Made by a program: the position numbers and the translations under genes. 64,000 bases of DNA, from the NCBI RefSeq assembly GCF_030816075.1, contig NZ_JAUSXO010000001.1, positions 2,170,001 to 2,234,000 on the forward strand, written 5' to 3'. This DNA is from Arthrobacter agilis (GTDB taxonomy: Bacteria; Actinomycetota; Actinomycetes; Actinomycetales; Micrococcaceae). Each line of letters opens with the position of its first letter. The stretch's first letter is position 1. The notes under the pieces were generated by a model. That model was not told the origin of the DNA. It did no database searches and saw nothing but the letters and a program-made list of their open reading frames with translations. Positions 37,200 to 45,918 of this stretch are shown here, in pieces.

Positions 37200-37940
37200 T
37201 CAGGAGGCTCGGGACGCCGCTGACCGGATGGCTTCGGCGAGGTCGCGGGGACGGCTCCACATGGGCCAGTGGCCCGTCGGGAGGTCGATGACGTCGAGGT
37301 GCTCGAGGGTGGCGACATCGGCGAACACGGGATGGCCTGCGCGGGCCAGCTCGAGTACCTGCGCGCTCGGGATCGAGCAGCACACCAGGGTCGTAGGGAC
37401 CGTGCGGCGGGCATCGTCCGTGAGCACGACGGGCTGACGGAGCACCGGGCCGGGCTCGGGGACGGCCCGGGCCCGGAAACGCTCGAGGACCTCCGGGCTC
37501 AGGCCTTCGAGGCTCGCCTGCTGCGCGAGGACGTCGAAGGCCGGCAGCGGAAGCTCCTCGACCCCTTCCGGGAGGTCCGGGGCGAAGACGCTTCCCGTCG
37601 CCATCGGACCGGACTCGACCCACACGACCCGATGGACGAGCTCCGGGTGCCGGTCGAGGACAAGGCTGACGGGGGCGTTCGCCCCACTGTGGGCGACGAT
37701 GGTCGCGGGCCGGCCCTCGGAGACCCCGAGGCGGGCGAGGAGGTCCAGGACCGCTGCGGCCTGATCATCGAGGGTTCTCGCCGCACGCCCGGGATCGTCC
37801 CCGTCGAGACCGGGCAGCGTCATCGCGATTGCCCGGGCATCGTCGGTGGTCAGGTGTTCCAGCACCTCGTCCCACGCCCAGGCGCCCAGCCAGTGGCCGG
37901 CGATGAGAAGGATGGTCGGACTGCTCGTCGTCGTCGTCAT
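37200..37940 (-). CDS. Alpha/beta hydrolase
   Basis: The 246-residue product is an alpha/beta-fold hydrolase of the small esterase/lactonase type. The start shows LLIAGHWLGAWAWDEVLEHL, including an oxyanion-type HW loop. The nucleophile Ser85 sits in VAHSGANAP, which has Ala in place of the first Gly of the usual GxSxG and Gly-Ala after it. The catalytic His is in DLPTGHWPMW. Substrate is unknown. It is divergent from a WYL-type regulator and the pair probably form one control unit. Confidence 0.9.
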   Translation of the reverse strand: MTTTTSSPTILLIAGHWLGAWAWDEVLEHLTTDDARAIAMTLPGLDGDDPGRAARTLDDQAAAVLDLLARLGVSEGRPATIVAHSGANAPVSLVLDRHPELVHRVVWVESGPMATGSVFAPDLPEGVEELPLPAFDVLAQQASLEGLSPEVLERFRARAVPEPGPVLRQPVVLTDDARRTVPTTLVCCSIPSAQVLELARAGHPVFADVATLEHLDVIDLPTGHWPMWSRPRDLAEAIRSAASRAS

Positions 37941-38013
37941 GCCACCACCCTGACAGGCGCTGCGGGCAGGTGTATGTCACTATTCGTGTCATGAATCTGA
38001 CGGCGGCTGAACG
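37941..38013. promoter_or_regulatory. Divergent hydrolase/WYL regulator control region
   Basis: Two TGTCA direct repeats 12 bases apart (37975 and 37987) and a nearby TGACA/TGACG fill this 73-base gap. They could bind the WYL regulator; this is a guess from position. Confidence 0.3.
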
Positions 38014-38712
38014 ATGAAGCGGGCCGAGCGCCTTCATGCCCTGTCCGAGACGCTGCGCCGCAGCGGTCCACGGGGTTGCTCCGCCGAGCGGCTGGCACGG
38101 GAGTTCGGCGTCTCCGTGCGCACCGTCAAGCGGGACCTCGCCGCGCTCGAGGACAGCGGCTTGCCCCTCTGGTCGCGTCCCGGTCCGGGCGGTGGCTACG
38201 GAGTGGCGGTCGGTGCGTCCCTGCCGCCCGTCAGCCTGTCCCCGGCGCAGGCCGTGGCGCTCATGGCGGCCGTATCCGCCGCACCCGATGCCCCCTACGC
38301 CGATCTGGCAGCAGCCGGGATCCGGAAGATCCTGGACGTCCTCGATCCCAGGACCCGCGCCCGGGCCGACGAGCTGGCCGGGCGCGTCTGGGTCGATGCG
38401 CTCCCCTCCTCCTCGCGCGTCATCAGGTCGGCGCTGGAGGAGGCCATGGCCGAGCAGCGGGTGATCCGCATCCGCTACACCTCGGGGGAAGGGACCACGA
38501 CCACCCGCGACGTCGAACCCGTGCTGTTCGCCTCCACCAACGGCCAGTGGTACCTGGTCGGGTGGTGCCGGCTGCGCAACGCGATGCGATGGTTCACGGT
38601 GTCGCGCATCGAGCGGGCCTCCGTCACCGGGACGGCCTGCGGCGATCATGCCGTCCACGAGGTGGGAGAACCTCCGGCGAACGCCGGACCGGTGCATGGT
38701 CGGAGCGTGTGA
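38014..38712 (+). CDS. YafY-type HTH/WYL transcriptional regulator
   Basis: The 232-residue product has an N-terminal DeoR-type winged helix (about 5-65) with LARE FGVSVRTVKRDLAALEDSGLPLWSRPG, and a WYL ligand-sensing domain (about 135-205). Within that domain VIRIRYTSGEGTTTTRDVEPVLFAS, QWYLVGWCRLRNAMRWFTVSRIE match the WYL signature. WYL domains often bind nucleotides, DNA or peptides, though the ligand here is unknown. The ATG at 38014 follows a short control region shared with the divergent hydrolase, which it likely regulates. Confidence 0.9.
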   Translation: MKRAERLHALSETLRRSGPRGCSAERLAREFGVSVRTVKRDLAALEDSGLPLWSRPGPGGGYGVAVGASLPPVSLSPAQAVALMAAVSAAPDAPYADLAAAGIRKILDVLDPRTRARADELAGRVWVDALPSSSRVIRSALEEAMAEQRVIRIRYTSGEGTTTTRDVEPVLFASTNGQWYLVGWCRLRNAMRWFTVSRIERASVTGTACGDHAVHEVGEPPANAGPVHGRSV

Positions 38713-38795
38713 GTCACCCGATCGATCTCCCCGGTCACGACACCCGTGCACCGGTCCTGGCGATCCGGAGAGCACCAGGACCGGGACGCGCACAG

Positions 38796-38829
38796 CAAAA
38801 AGTCCGGCCCACCAGTGGTGGACCGGACT
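38796..38829 (-). terminator. Intrinsic terminator after tRNA-fMet
   Basis: Read on the minus strand, a 14-base-pair stem with one mismatch (AGTCCGG and CCACCA arms) is followed by a T tract. It lies just after the tRNA 3' end. It can also stop plus-strand read-through from the WYL gene. Confidence 0.85.
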
Positions 38830-38837
38830 CTTCTTCG

Positions 38838-38911
38838 TTGCGGGGACAGGATTTGAACCTGTGACCTCTGGGTTATGAGCCCAGCGAGCTACCGAACTGC
38901 TCCACCCCGCG
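38838..38911 (-). tRNA. Initiator tRNA-fMet (CAT)
   Basis: The 74-base gene folds into a full cloverleaf with the anticodon CAT. Two features mark it as the initiator: the first base pair is a C-A mismatch (5' CGCGGGG, 3' CCCCGCA), and the anticodon stem has three G-C pairs (GGG and CCC around CTCATAA). The T loop is GGTTCAAATCC. The terminal CCA is not encoded. It stands alone between the WYL regulator and the UPF0182 gene, with a T-tract terminator downstream. Confidence 0.96.
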
Positions 38912-38979
38912 GCGTGTAACTAACGTTACCGGCCGCGGGGCCCAGGTGCAAATCGAGCAGGAACCCGATCCGCCTCCGG

Positions 38980-41900
38980 CTACTCCCCGGTGCTCCCCGA
39001 GACGCGTTCCTCGGCGTCCAGGGCACGCTGCAGGGCGTCCTGCAGCCGGTCCTGCGCTTCACCGTAGGCGGCGAAGTCACCGGCGGCGAGCGCCGCGTTG
39101 CCGTCCTGGATCGCCTTGTTCGCATCGCCGAGCGCCGTCCGCAGGTCGGCCGCCGGGTCACCGGTCGCTCCGCCCGGCGTCCCGCCCTCGGAGGGTGTCG
39201 GTGAGGGGCTGGGCGACGGGCTCGGTGTCGGAGCCGCCTCACCCTCGGTGGGAGGTGTCGCCGGATCCTCCGGCGTCTCGCCGACGTTCTCCTGGTCTCC
39301 GGTCGTGGCGCCGGAGCGTCCGCCGAAGACCTGGTCGAGGGCCTCGGCCAGGGTGGGCGCGAACCCGACGTTCTCGCCGAAGCTCACGAGCACACGCCGC
39401 AGGACCGGGAAGGACGAGCTGCCCGAGGACTGCACGTAGACCGGCTGCACGTACGCGATGCCGCCGCCGATCGGCAGGGTCAGCAGGTTGCCGTTGATCA
39501 CCTCGGAGGCACCCTGGCGCAGGAGGTTCAGCTCCTGGGAGACCTCGGTGTCCGAGTTGAAGAGGTTCTGCGCCTGGCCGGGACCGACCACGGAATCCTG
39601 ACCGGAACTGTCCAGCAGGGTCAGCCGGCCGTAGTCCTCGCTCTTGACGCCGTCCTCCCCCGTCCCGGCGTCACCGTTGGCCGCGAGGAATCCGTAGAGC
39701 ACGTTCCTCGGGGTCTGGCCGGCGGGCACGAACGGGATGAAGGGCGTGGTCAGGGAGAAGGCAGCCCCCTCCTGGTTCGGCATCTGGAGGGTCAGGTAGA
39801 AGGGTGGCTGGCGGTCGGTGGCCGCCGTCGTCGTCGCCCCCTCCGACGTCGCCCCCGGGTCGGCGGGCACGTTCCAGGCTTCGCTGTTGAAGAAGAACGC
39901 GTCCGTATCGGTGACGTGGTAGCGCGCCAGCAGTTCCCGCTGGACCTTGAAGAGGTCCTCCGGGTAGCGCACGTGTGCCATCAGGTCCGCCGACATCTCG
40001 CTGAAGGGCTGGAGGGACGACGGGTAGACGTTCTGCCAGGACTTGAGGACCGGGTCCTGGTCGTCCCAGGCGTAGAGGTCCACCGAGCCGTCATAGGCGT
40101 CGACGGTGGCCTTGACCGCGTTCCGGATGTAGTTGACCTGCTCGGCGGGCAGCGCGGTGGCGAGGCCCTCGGCCGTCTGCGAGTCCTGGGTGGCGGACTC
40201 GAGTTCCTGCTCCGTCGAGTAGGGGAAGTTGGCGCTGGTCGTGTAGCCGTCGATGATCCACTTGACCCGGCCGTCGACGATGGCGGGGTAGCTGTTGCCG
40301 TCGAGCGTCAGGTAGGGGGCGACCTTCCGGACGCGTTCCACGGGGTCGCGGTCGTAGAGGATCTGCGACTCGCTGGTGACCTGGTTGGACAGCAGGAGGT
40401 CGGTGGACTGGAACTTCAGCGCGTAGACGAGCCGGTTGAAGGGGTTGCCCACATCCGGTCCGCCGTCCCCCTTGAAGGTGGTGCGGGAGTCGGTGTCCGA
40501 GTTCTCGCTCTGCGGCCTGTCGATCTCCGCGGCAGGCCGGCCCTCGGGGGCGCCGACCACCGAGTACTCGGGAGATTCCTCGCCGAAGTAGATGCGGGGC
40601 TCGTAGGTCGTGTCGTCGCCGAGCACGCCGGTCGAGGGGATGCCCGACTGCAGGAAGGACGGCCGGCCGTCCGGCTGCACGGTCGATCCGGCGGCGGCCA
40701 CGACGCCGTAGCCGTGCGTGTAGAAGGCGTGCTCGTTGACCCAGCCCTCGGGGACACCGTTGGTGTCGAGTTCACGCACGGCGATGACGGTGTCCTGCAC
40801 CTCGCCGTCGATCTCGTAGCGGTCGACGTTGAGCGTCTCGGGGAACTGGTAGTACTGCCGGAACTGCTGCAGCTGGCTGAAGGCGTCGGACACGATGTTC
40901 GGGTCCAGCAGGCGGATGTTCGTGGTCGTCTGGCCGTCGTCGCCGAGCGCTCCCGCCTGGGGTACGTCCGTCGGCGTGTAGGGCTCCACCTCGACGTCGT
41001 CGAGGCCGTAGGCCTCCCGCGTCAGCTCGATGTTCCGGTCGATGTACTGCCGCTCGGCGTCGAGCTCGGACGGCTGCACCTGGAAGCGCTGGACGATGGA
41101 CGGGTACACGCCGCCGGCGAGGAGCGCGGTGATGATGAGCATCGCCGTGCCGATCAGCGGCAGGCGCCAGCGCCCGAGGAACGCGGAGGCGACGAACAGG
41201 GCGGCCACGATGAGGGCGGCGACGGCGAGGATGGCCTTGGTGGGGATCACCGCGTTGACGTCGGTGTAGAGCGCGCCGGCCCACGTGCCCTGGTTCAGCA
41301 GCGTGTCGAATCGGTCCAGCCAGTAGTTGACACCCTGCAGGACGAGGAAGAGCGCCGCGACGACGGCGATCTGGATGCGGGCCGCCTTCGTGGTGAACAG
41401 GCCCTTCTCCTCGAGCCGGATGCCGCCGTACAGGTAGTGCGTGAGGATCGTGGCGATCGCGCTGATGATGACGACGCTGATCAGGAAGCCCGTCACGAAA
41501 CTCAGGAACGGCAGCGTGAACATGTAGAACCCGTAGTCCATTTTGAACTCGGGGTCCTGCTTGTTGAACGACTCCTGGTTGAGGAAGAGCAGCACCTCCT
41601 GCCACTGGGAGGAGGCGGCCGTCCCGGCGAAAGCGCCGAGGACGACGGGGATGCCGAGCATCAGCAGGCGGCGGATCGGTTCGAGCTGGGCCTGGTACCG
41701 GTTCAGGTTGTCCTGGATGGCACTGTCCGGTGCGTAGATCGGCCTGCTGCGGAAGGCGATCCGGAGGCTCGTGTACACGGCGCCCGCCATGATGAGGAAC
41801 GCCAGGATGAAGAGCACGATCCGCGACAGGTTCTCGGTGACGAACACCTCGAGGAACCCGAGCTGCTGGTACCAGAGGACGTCCGCGTATACCTGGGACA

Positions 41901-42030
41901 GGTAGACGAAGGCGATGACGATCACCGCCACGACGATGATGGTCGGGATCAGCGGGCTGCGACGCCGGCTCCTGGCTGGACTTGCGGGGCTCGGCCTACT
42001 GCCGAACGGACGATCTGGTCCGGATGTCAC
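38980..42030 (-). CDS. UPF0182 family multi-pass membrane protein
   Basis: The 1016-residue product matches UPF0182 proteins, large actinobacterial membrane proteins of unknown function. It has a short basic start, about seven membrane segments in the first 320 residues (for example [20 protein letters not shown]), then a very large extracytoplasmic region with [31 protein letters not shown]. The extreme C-terminus (about 915-1010) is a Pro/Ser/Thr-rich linker and an Ala/Asp/Gly-rich helix, variable in the family. The GTG at 42030 precedes TSGPDRPFG; no other start fits better. It follows the PDZ protease gene in the same direction, with a small hairpin between. Confidence 0.93.
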   Translation of the reverse strand: MTSGPDRPFGSRPSPASPARSRRRSPLIPTIIVVAVIVIAFVYLSQVYADVLWYQQLGFLEVFVTENLSRIVLFILAFLIMAGAVYTSLRIAFRSRPIYAPDSAIQDNLNRYQAQLEPIRRLLMLGIPVVLGAFAGTAASSQWQEVLLFLNQESFNKQDPEFKMDYGFYMFTLPFLSFVTGFLISVVIISAIATILTHYLYGGIRLEEKGLFTTKAARIQIAVVAALFLVLQGVNYWLDRFDTLLNQGTWAGALYTDVNAVIPTKAILAVAALIVAALFVASAFLGRWRLPLIGTAMLIITALLAGGVYPSIVQRFQVQPSELDAERQYIDRNIELTREAYGLDDVEVEPYTPTDVPQAGALGDDGQTTTNIRLLDPNIVSDAFSQLQQFRQYYQFPETLNVDRYEIDGEVQDTVIAVRELDTNGVPEGWVNEHAFYTHGYGVVAAAGSTVQPDGRPSFLQSGIPSTGVLGDDTTYEPRIYFGEESPEYSVVGAPEGRPAAEIDRPQSENSDTDSRTTFKGDGGPDVGNPFNRLVYALKFQSTDLLLSNQVTSESQILYDRDPVERVRKVAPYLTLDGNSYPAIVDGRVKWIIDGYTTSANFPYSTEQELESATQDSQTAEGLATALPAEQVNYIRNAVKATVDAYDGSVDLYAWDDQDPVLKSWQNVYPSSLQPFSEMSADLMAHVRYPEDLFKVQRELLARYHVTDTDAFFFNSEAWNVPADPGATSEGATTTAATDRQPPFYLTLQMPNQEGAAFSLTTPFIPFVPAGQTPRNVLYGFLAANGDAGTGEDGVKSEDYGRLTLLDSSGQDSVVGPGQAQNLFNSDTEVSQELNLLRQGASEVINGNLLTLPIGGGIAYVQPVYVQSSGSSSFPVLRRVLVSFGENVGFAPTLAEALDQVFGGRSGATTGDQENVGETPEDPATPPTEGEAAPTPSPSPSPSPTPSEGGTPGGATGDPAADLRTALGDANKAIQDGNAALAAGDFAAYGEAQDRLQDALQRALDAEERVSGSTGE

Positions 42031-42160
42031 ATCTACCTCATCGTTGGCTGCTACGGGTCACGATGACCGGTGTTCCACTTCGCTCCCCCGGCCCGGACAC
42101 GGGCAGCAGACAGCGTGCAGTCACGCCCTTCGTGTTTTCATTCTGCCCTGTTCACGTTCG

Positions 42161-42188
42161 GCCCGACCAATTAGGTTCCCGGTCGGGC
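42161..42188 (-). terminator. Possible terminator after the PDZ protease gene
   Basis: An 8-base-pair stem (GCCCGACC with GGTCGGGC) and a 12-base loop lies about 45 bases beyond the PDZ protease stop and before UPF0182. No T tract is present. Confidence 0.4.
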
Positions 42189-42231
42189 AGCACACCACCG
42201 GGATCGTCACCGAACCGTGTCGTGCGGGTCG

Positions 42232-43326
42232 TCAGCACGCGGGGAGCCCTGCGGGGTCCTCGCCGGCTCCCAGCGTCTCCACGGCGTCCACGGCCTCGTC
42301 GAGTGTCTCGACCTTCACGACGGTCAGCCCGTCCGGGATGTGGCCGACCACCTCGTTGCAGTTGGCTGCGGGCGCGAGGAAGAACTCCGCTCCCCCGGAC
42401 CGCGCTCCCACGAGCTTCTGGGCGATACCGCCGATCGGTCCGACGGCTCCGGTGGAGTCGATGGTGCCCGTCCCGGCGAAGTGCCTGCCGCCGGTGAGGT
42501 CGCCCTCGGTCAGGGTGTCGATGATCCCGAGGGCGAACATCGTCCCCGCCGAGGGGCCGCCGACGTTGTCGAGCTGGATGGTCACGTCGAACGGGAAGTC
42601 GAACGTGGAGGCGAGCATGACGCCCAGCTGGTAGTCGCCCTCGGGCGATTTCTTCGGCGTCACGGAGACGTCCAGCGGAGCGCCGTCCCGGACGATGGTG
42701 AGGTCGGCGGGAGCTCCCTCCGCGTCGTCGAGAGCGGAGCGGAGGGTCGTGATGTTCTCGACCTCCTGCCCGTCGACGGTGCGGAGGATGTCGCCCTCCC
42801 GGAGGATCCCCTCCGCGGCGGCGTCGGTGGCGAGGCCGGCGACGGACAGCTCCTCGGTGAAGTCGATGCCCTCGTGGGCGAGCGCCGCGGCGATCGCGGA
42901 CTCCTGCGAGGACGTCATCGCGACCGCGTTCTGCTCCTTCACGTCGGACGACGTCGTCCCCTCCGGGTACACCAGCTGCTCGGGCAGGACGTTCGCGCTG
43001 GGGTCCACCCAGGCCCGGAACGTGTCGAGGATGTTCACCGGCCCGTTGGGTCCGCCGTTCACGAACACCGTCGTGAGGTCCAGCTGGCCCGAGGGCTGGA
43101 AGCTCTCCCTCCCCTCGACATGGATCAGGGGCTGCCCGTTGACCTCGCCGATCGTGTTGAAGGTGGGACCGGGGGTCTCCAGGACGTACGGCGAGGGCAG
43201 GAGGACGGCGGCTGCGCCGAGGACGACGGCGAGGCCTCCTGAGACCATCATCGCGCGGAAGCGCGGGTCCCTGGGTCGCGTGGGCTCCTCGGGGACGTGG
43301 GTCTCGACGTGGACAGGCTGCGTCAC
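42232..43326 (-). CDS. Membrane-anchored PDZ and Lon-like (S16) protease
   Basis: The 364-residue product has one membrane segment (about 26-44), an outer segment, a PDZ domain (about 160-225) with LATDAAAEGILREGDILRTVDGQEV, and a Lon-type protease domain. The catalytic pair is Ser259 in GGPSAGTM and Lys304 in GIAQKLVGAR. This is the YlbL-like arrangement, a secreted-side ATP-independent Lon relative. In Bacillus, YlbL takes part in removing a division inhibitor after DNA damage; the role here is unknown. The GTG at 43326 is the likely start. It is divergent from the DUF2342 gene. Confidence 0.92.
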   Translation of the reverse strand: MTQPVHVETHVPEEPTRPRDPRFRAMMVSGGLAVVLGAAAVLLPSPYVLETPGPTFNTIGEVNGQPLIHVEGRESFQPSGQLDLTTVFVNGGPNGPVNILDTFRAWVDPSANVLPEQLVYPEGTTSSDVKEQNAVAMTSSQESAIAAALAHEGIDFTEELSVAGLATDAAAEGILREGDILRTVDGQEVENITTLRSALDDAEGAPADLTIVRDGAPLDVSVTPKKSPEGDYQLGVMLASTFDFPFDVTIQLDNVGGPSAGTMFALGIIDTLTEGDLTGGRHFAGTGTIDSTGAVGPIGGIAQKLVGARSGGAEFFLAPAANCNEVVGHIPDGLTVVKVETLDEAVDAVETLGAGEDPAGLPAC

Positions 43327-43606
43327 GGGTCTTCTCTCTGTAGGGCGCGTTCAAGTGCCGGGCCCGGGGCAACAGCACGCTACCGGCACCCCTAGGGTAG
43401 ACGCTTTCACCGACACCGTTCCTGGACGATTGCTGCACGGGCGTCCTCCCCGGGCGTCCGCCCACGCTCGGCTCTTTGCCCTCAGCGAACGGTTCACGCG
43501 GCGAGGGACACCGGCAAGGCCGGGCCGGTAGCGTGTCTTGCACAGCCGGCAGGAGGGGCCCCGCCTCCCTGCCGGACCCGAGCTACTCCCAGGACCGGTG
43601 GTATCA

Positions 43607-45103
43607 GTGACCAACCCATCCAATCCCTCGAACGGCGACGACGACACCCCCCAGGATCCGTTGTCCGAGATGCTGGCGAAGATGTTCGGCGGCGGCGGGG
43701 CGGGCGGCTTCGATCCGCAGGAGATCGCGAAGGCGGCCGGCCTGCCCTCCGATCCCGCGGCGATGGCCATGATGATGCAGCAGGTCCAGGCCATGTTCAG
43801 CGCGCAGAGCGAGGGCCCCGTCAACTGGCAGATGGCGCACGAGCAGGCACGGCGCGTCGCAGCGTCCGACAGCGATCCTTCCGTCACCGCGCTTCAGCGG
43901 CGCAGCGTGGACGAGGCGTTGAAGCTCGCCGAGATGTGGCTCGACCCGGTGACCGACTTCCCGAGCACCGGGCAGCTCGGCCGTGCGTGGTCCCGGGCCG
44001 AGTGGGTCGAGGCGACCATGACGACCTGGCGCCGCCTCACGGAGCCTGTCGCGACGAGCATCGCCAAGGCCCTGTCCGATGTCATCTCCGAGCAGCTGCC
44101 CGAGGAGATGAAGTCGATGATGGGCATGGGCGGCCCCGCCTCGATGCTGCAGAACGTCGGCGGTGCCATGTTCGGCATGCAGCTGGGGCAGGCCGTCGGG
44201 GCCCTCTCGAAGGATGTCGTGGGATCGACGGACATCGGCGTCCCGCTCGCGGACGGACGGATGGCACTCCTCCCCGCCAACGTGGCCGCCTTCGGCGCCG
44301 GGCTCGACATCCCGGAGCAGGAGGTGCAGCTCTTCCTCGCGGTACGCGAGGCGGCCCACGTCCGCCTGTTCACCCACATCCCCTGGCTCACCGGTCACCT
44401 GCTCGGCAGCATCGAGCGGTACGCGCGGGGTATCCACATCGACATGGGCAAGATCGAGGAAGCGGCGCGCGACATCGATCCGACCAACCCCGAGAGCCTG
44501 CAGGGCGCCCTCTCGCAGGGCGTCTTCATGCCGGAGCGGACGCCCGAGCAGGACGCCGCGCTCGTGCGGCTCGAGACGACACTCGCCCTGGTGGAGGGCT
44601 GGGTGGACGAGGTGACCGCTGCGGCGGCGGCGAATCTGCCGTCGGCCGGGGCTCTGCGCGAGATGGTCCGCCGTCGCCGGGCGACGGGCGGTCCTGCCGA
44701 GCACGCGTTCTCGGCGCTCGTCGGCCTGGAGCTGCGGCCGCGGAGGCTGCGCGACGCCGCAGCGCTGTGGGCCCTCCTGCTGGAGGAACGCGGACCCGAC
44801 GGGCGCGACGCCCTGTGGCAGCACCCCGATCTCCTGCCCACCGCGGAGGACCTCGATGATCCGGCCGGTTTCACGGAGCGCCGCAGACTGATCGAATCGT
44901 CCGACGCCGACGTCGATGCAGCCCTCCAGCGGCTCCTCGCCGGAGGCTTCGAGCAGGACGCCGACGCACCCGCGGACGGCTCCCCGACCGGGCAGGATCC
45001 GGCGTCGTCCGGCGCGGAGGACGGCGGGACGCCGACGGCGGAGCCCGGCGACGACCCGGAAGCCGGCGACGGTCCCGGCCCGGACGGCACCAGGGCCGAC
45101 TGA
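43607..45103 (+). CDS. DUF2342/zincin-like putative metalloprotease
   Basis: The 498-residue product matches the actinobacterial family called zinc-dependent metalloprotease or DUF2342. It shows the family segment NWQMAHEQARRVA, WRRLTEPVATSIAKAL, and the signature QLFLAVREAAHVRLFTHIPWLTGHL. That signature has EAAH rather than HExxH, so peptidase activity is unproved. A C-terminal Gly/Asp/Pro-rich tail of about 60 residues is low-complexity. I chose the GTG at 43607 because the conserved part begins soon after; GTGs a few codons upstream are possible. It is divergent from the PDZ protease and convergent with the YgjP-type gene. Confidence 0.9.
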   Translation: MTNPSNPSNGDDDTPQDPLSEMLAKMFGGGGAGGFDPQEIAKAAGLPSDPAAMAMMMQQVQAMFSAQSEGPVNWQMAHEQARRVAASDSDPSVTALQRRSVDEALKLAEMWLDPVTDFPSTGQLGRAWSRAEWVEATMTTWRRLTEPVATSIAKALSDVISEQLPEEMKSMMGMGGPASMLQNVGGAMFGMQLGQAVGALSKDVVGSTDIGVPLADGRMALLPANVAAFGAGLDIPEQEVQLFLAVREAAHVRLFTHIPWLTGHLLGSIERYARGIHIDMGKIEEAARDIDPTNPESLQGALSQGVFMPERTPEQDAALVRLETTLALVEGWVDEVTAAAAANLPSAGALREMVRRRRATGGPAEHAFSALVGLELRPRRLRDAAALWALLLEERGPDGRDALWQHPDLLPTAEDLDDPAGFTERRRLIESSDADVDAALQRLLAGGFEQDADAPADGSPTGQDPASSGAEDGGTPTAEPGDDPEAGDGPGPDGTRAD

Positions 45104-45155
45104 ACCGCCCGACGGGCCGGTCCGGAAGGACCGGCCCGGTGCGTCGGACCAGCAG

Positions 45156-45300
45156 GACCGGCCCGGCGCGGAATGAGGTCTCCCGCGGTGTACCCGCGGG
45201 GGCCGGCCCGCGGCAGATGGTCGACGGCCCGGTCCGGACCGACCGGCCCGGCGCGGCGTGGGGCTTCCCGCGGTGTACTGGCTGGGGCCGGCCCGCGGCA
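45156..45300. repeat. Direct repeat of about 60 bp, two copies
   Basis: Two similar 60-base copies (45156-45215 and 45241-45300) begin GACCGGCCCGGCGCGG and end GGGGCCGGCCCGCGGCA, with a variable centre. Partial copies occur on both sides (45129 and 45313). They fill the gap between two convergent genes and contain many GGCC palindromes, so strong secondary structure is likely. Confidence 0.8.
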
Positions 45301-45348
45301 GGGTACCCGGCGCGGGCCGGCCCGACCGCGGTCCTGCCGTCGCCCGCC

Positions 45349-45918
45349 CTAGAGTTCGTCCAGGTCGCCCGAGAGGTTCCGGTGTGCGGCGAAGGCCGCA
45401 CCCTCGAGGAAGGCTTTCGCCGTCTCGGTGTGCGGGTACGACGTGAGCAGAGCCCAGAACACCGCGTTGTGGGAGGGCTCGATCAGGTGCGCCAGCTCGT
45501 GCAGGATCACGTAGTCGACGACCCACTCCGGCATGCCCTGCAGCCTGTGGGACAGCCGCACGGTCCGGTACGCCGGGGTCGCGGAGGCCCAGCGCGAGTT
45601 CTGGTTGGTCACCCAGCCGATCGTCGACGGCACACCCCTGCCGCCCAGGTACCGGTGAGCGAGCCGCTCGGCCCGCTGCTGCAGTTCGGGGACGGGCTGG
45701 TCGTCGGTGACCGGGGCGTCGAAGTACTTCGCGGACATCCGCGCCGTCATCCGCTCCACCCAGTGACGCTCCTGGCCTGCCGAGAAATGACCGGGGATGG
45801 AGATCCGGAGCACCCCGTCCCTGATGTCGGCGCTGACCGTCCGCTTCCGCCGTGCGGACCGCCGCACCTCCACCGGGAGCCGCTCGGCGCCCGGCACGCC
45901 GGCCTCAGGCGCTGTCAC
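45349..45918 (-). CDS. YgjP-like M48-type metallopeptidase
   Basis: The 189-residue product belongs to the YgjP (DUF45) family of small zinc peptidases. The zinc motif HELAH stands at about 140-144, followed by the third ligand in IEPSHNAVFWALL. Upstream is NQNSRWASATPAYRTVRLSHRL, typical of the family. The frame is open much further 5', but that part lies within uvrD2. The GTG at 45918, preceded by GGAG seven bases away, overlaps the uvrD2 stop by 14 bases. Its substrate is unknown. Confidence 0.9.
   Translation of the reverse strand: MTAPEAGVPGAERLPVEVRRSARRKRTVSADIRDGVLRISIPGHFSAGQERHWVERMTARMSAKYFDAPVTDDQPVPELQQRAERLAHRYLGGRGVPSTIGWVTNQNSRWASATPAYRTVRLSHRLQGMPEWVVDYVILHELAHLIEPSHNAVFWALLTSYPHTETAKAFLEGAAFAAHRNLSGDLDEL

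Noticed and set aside
38838-38911. Integration (attachment) site of a mobile element at the tRNA
   Set aside because: There is no integrase, no repeat of the tRNA 3' end, and the flanking genes are core genes.
43604-45526. A 640-residue minus-strand open frame
   Set aside because: It is antisense to the DUF2342 gene and runs through the repeat gap; no domain is recognisable.
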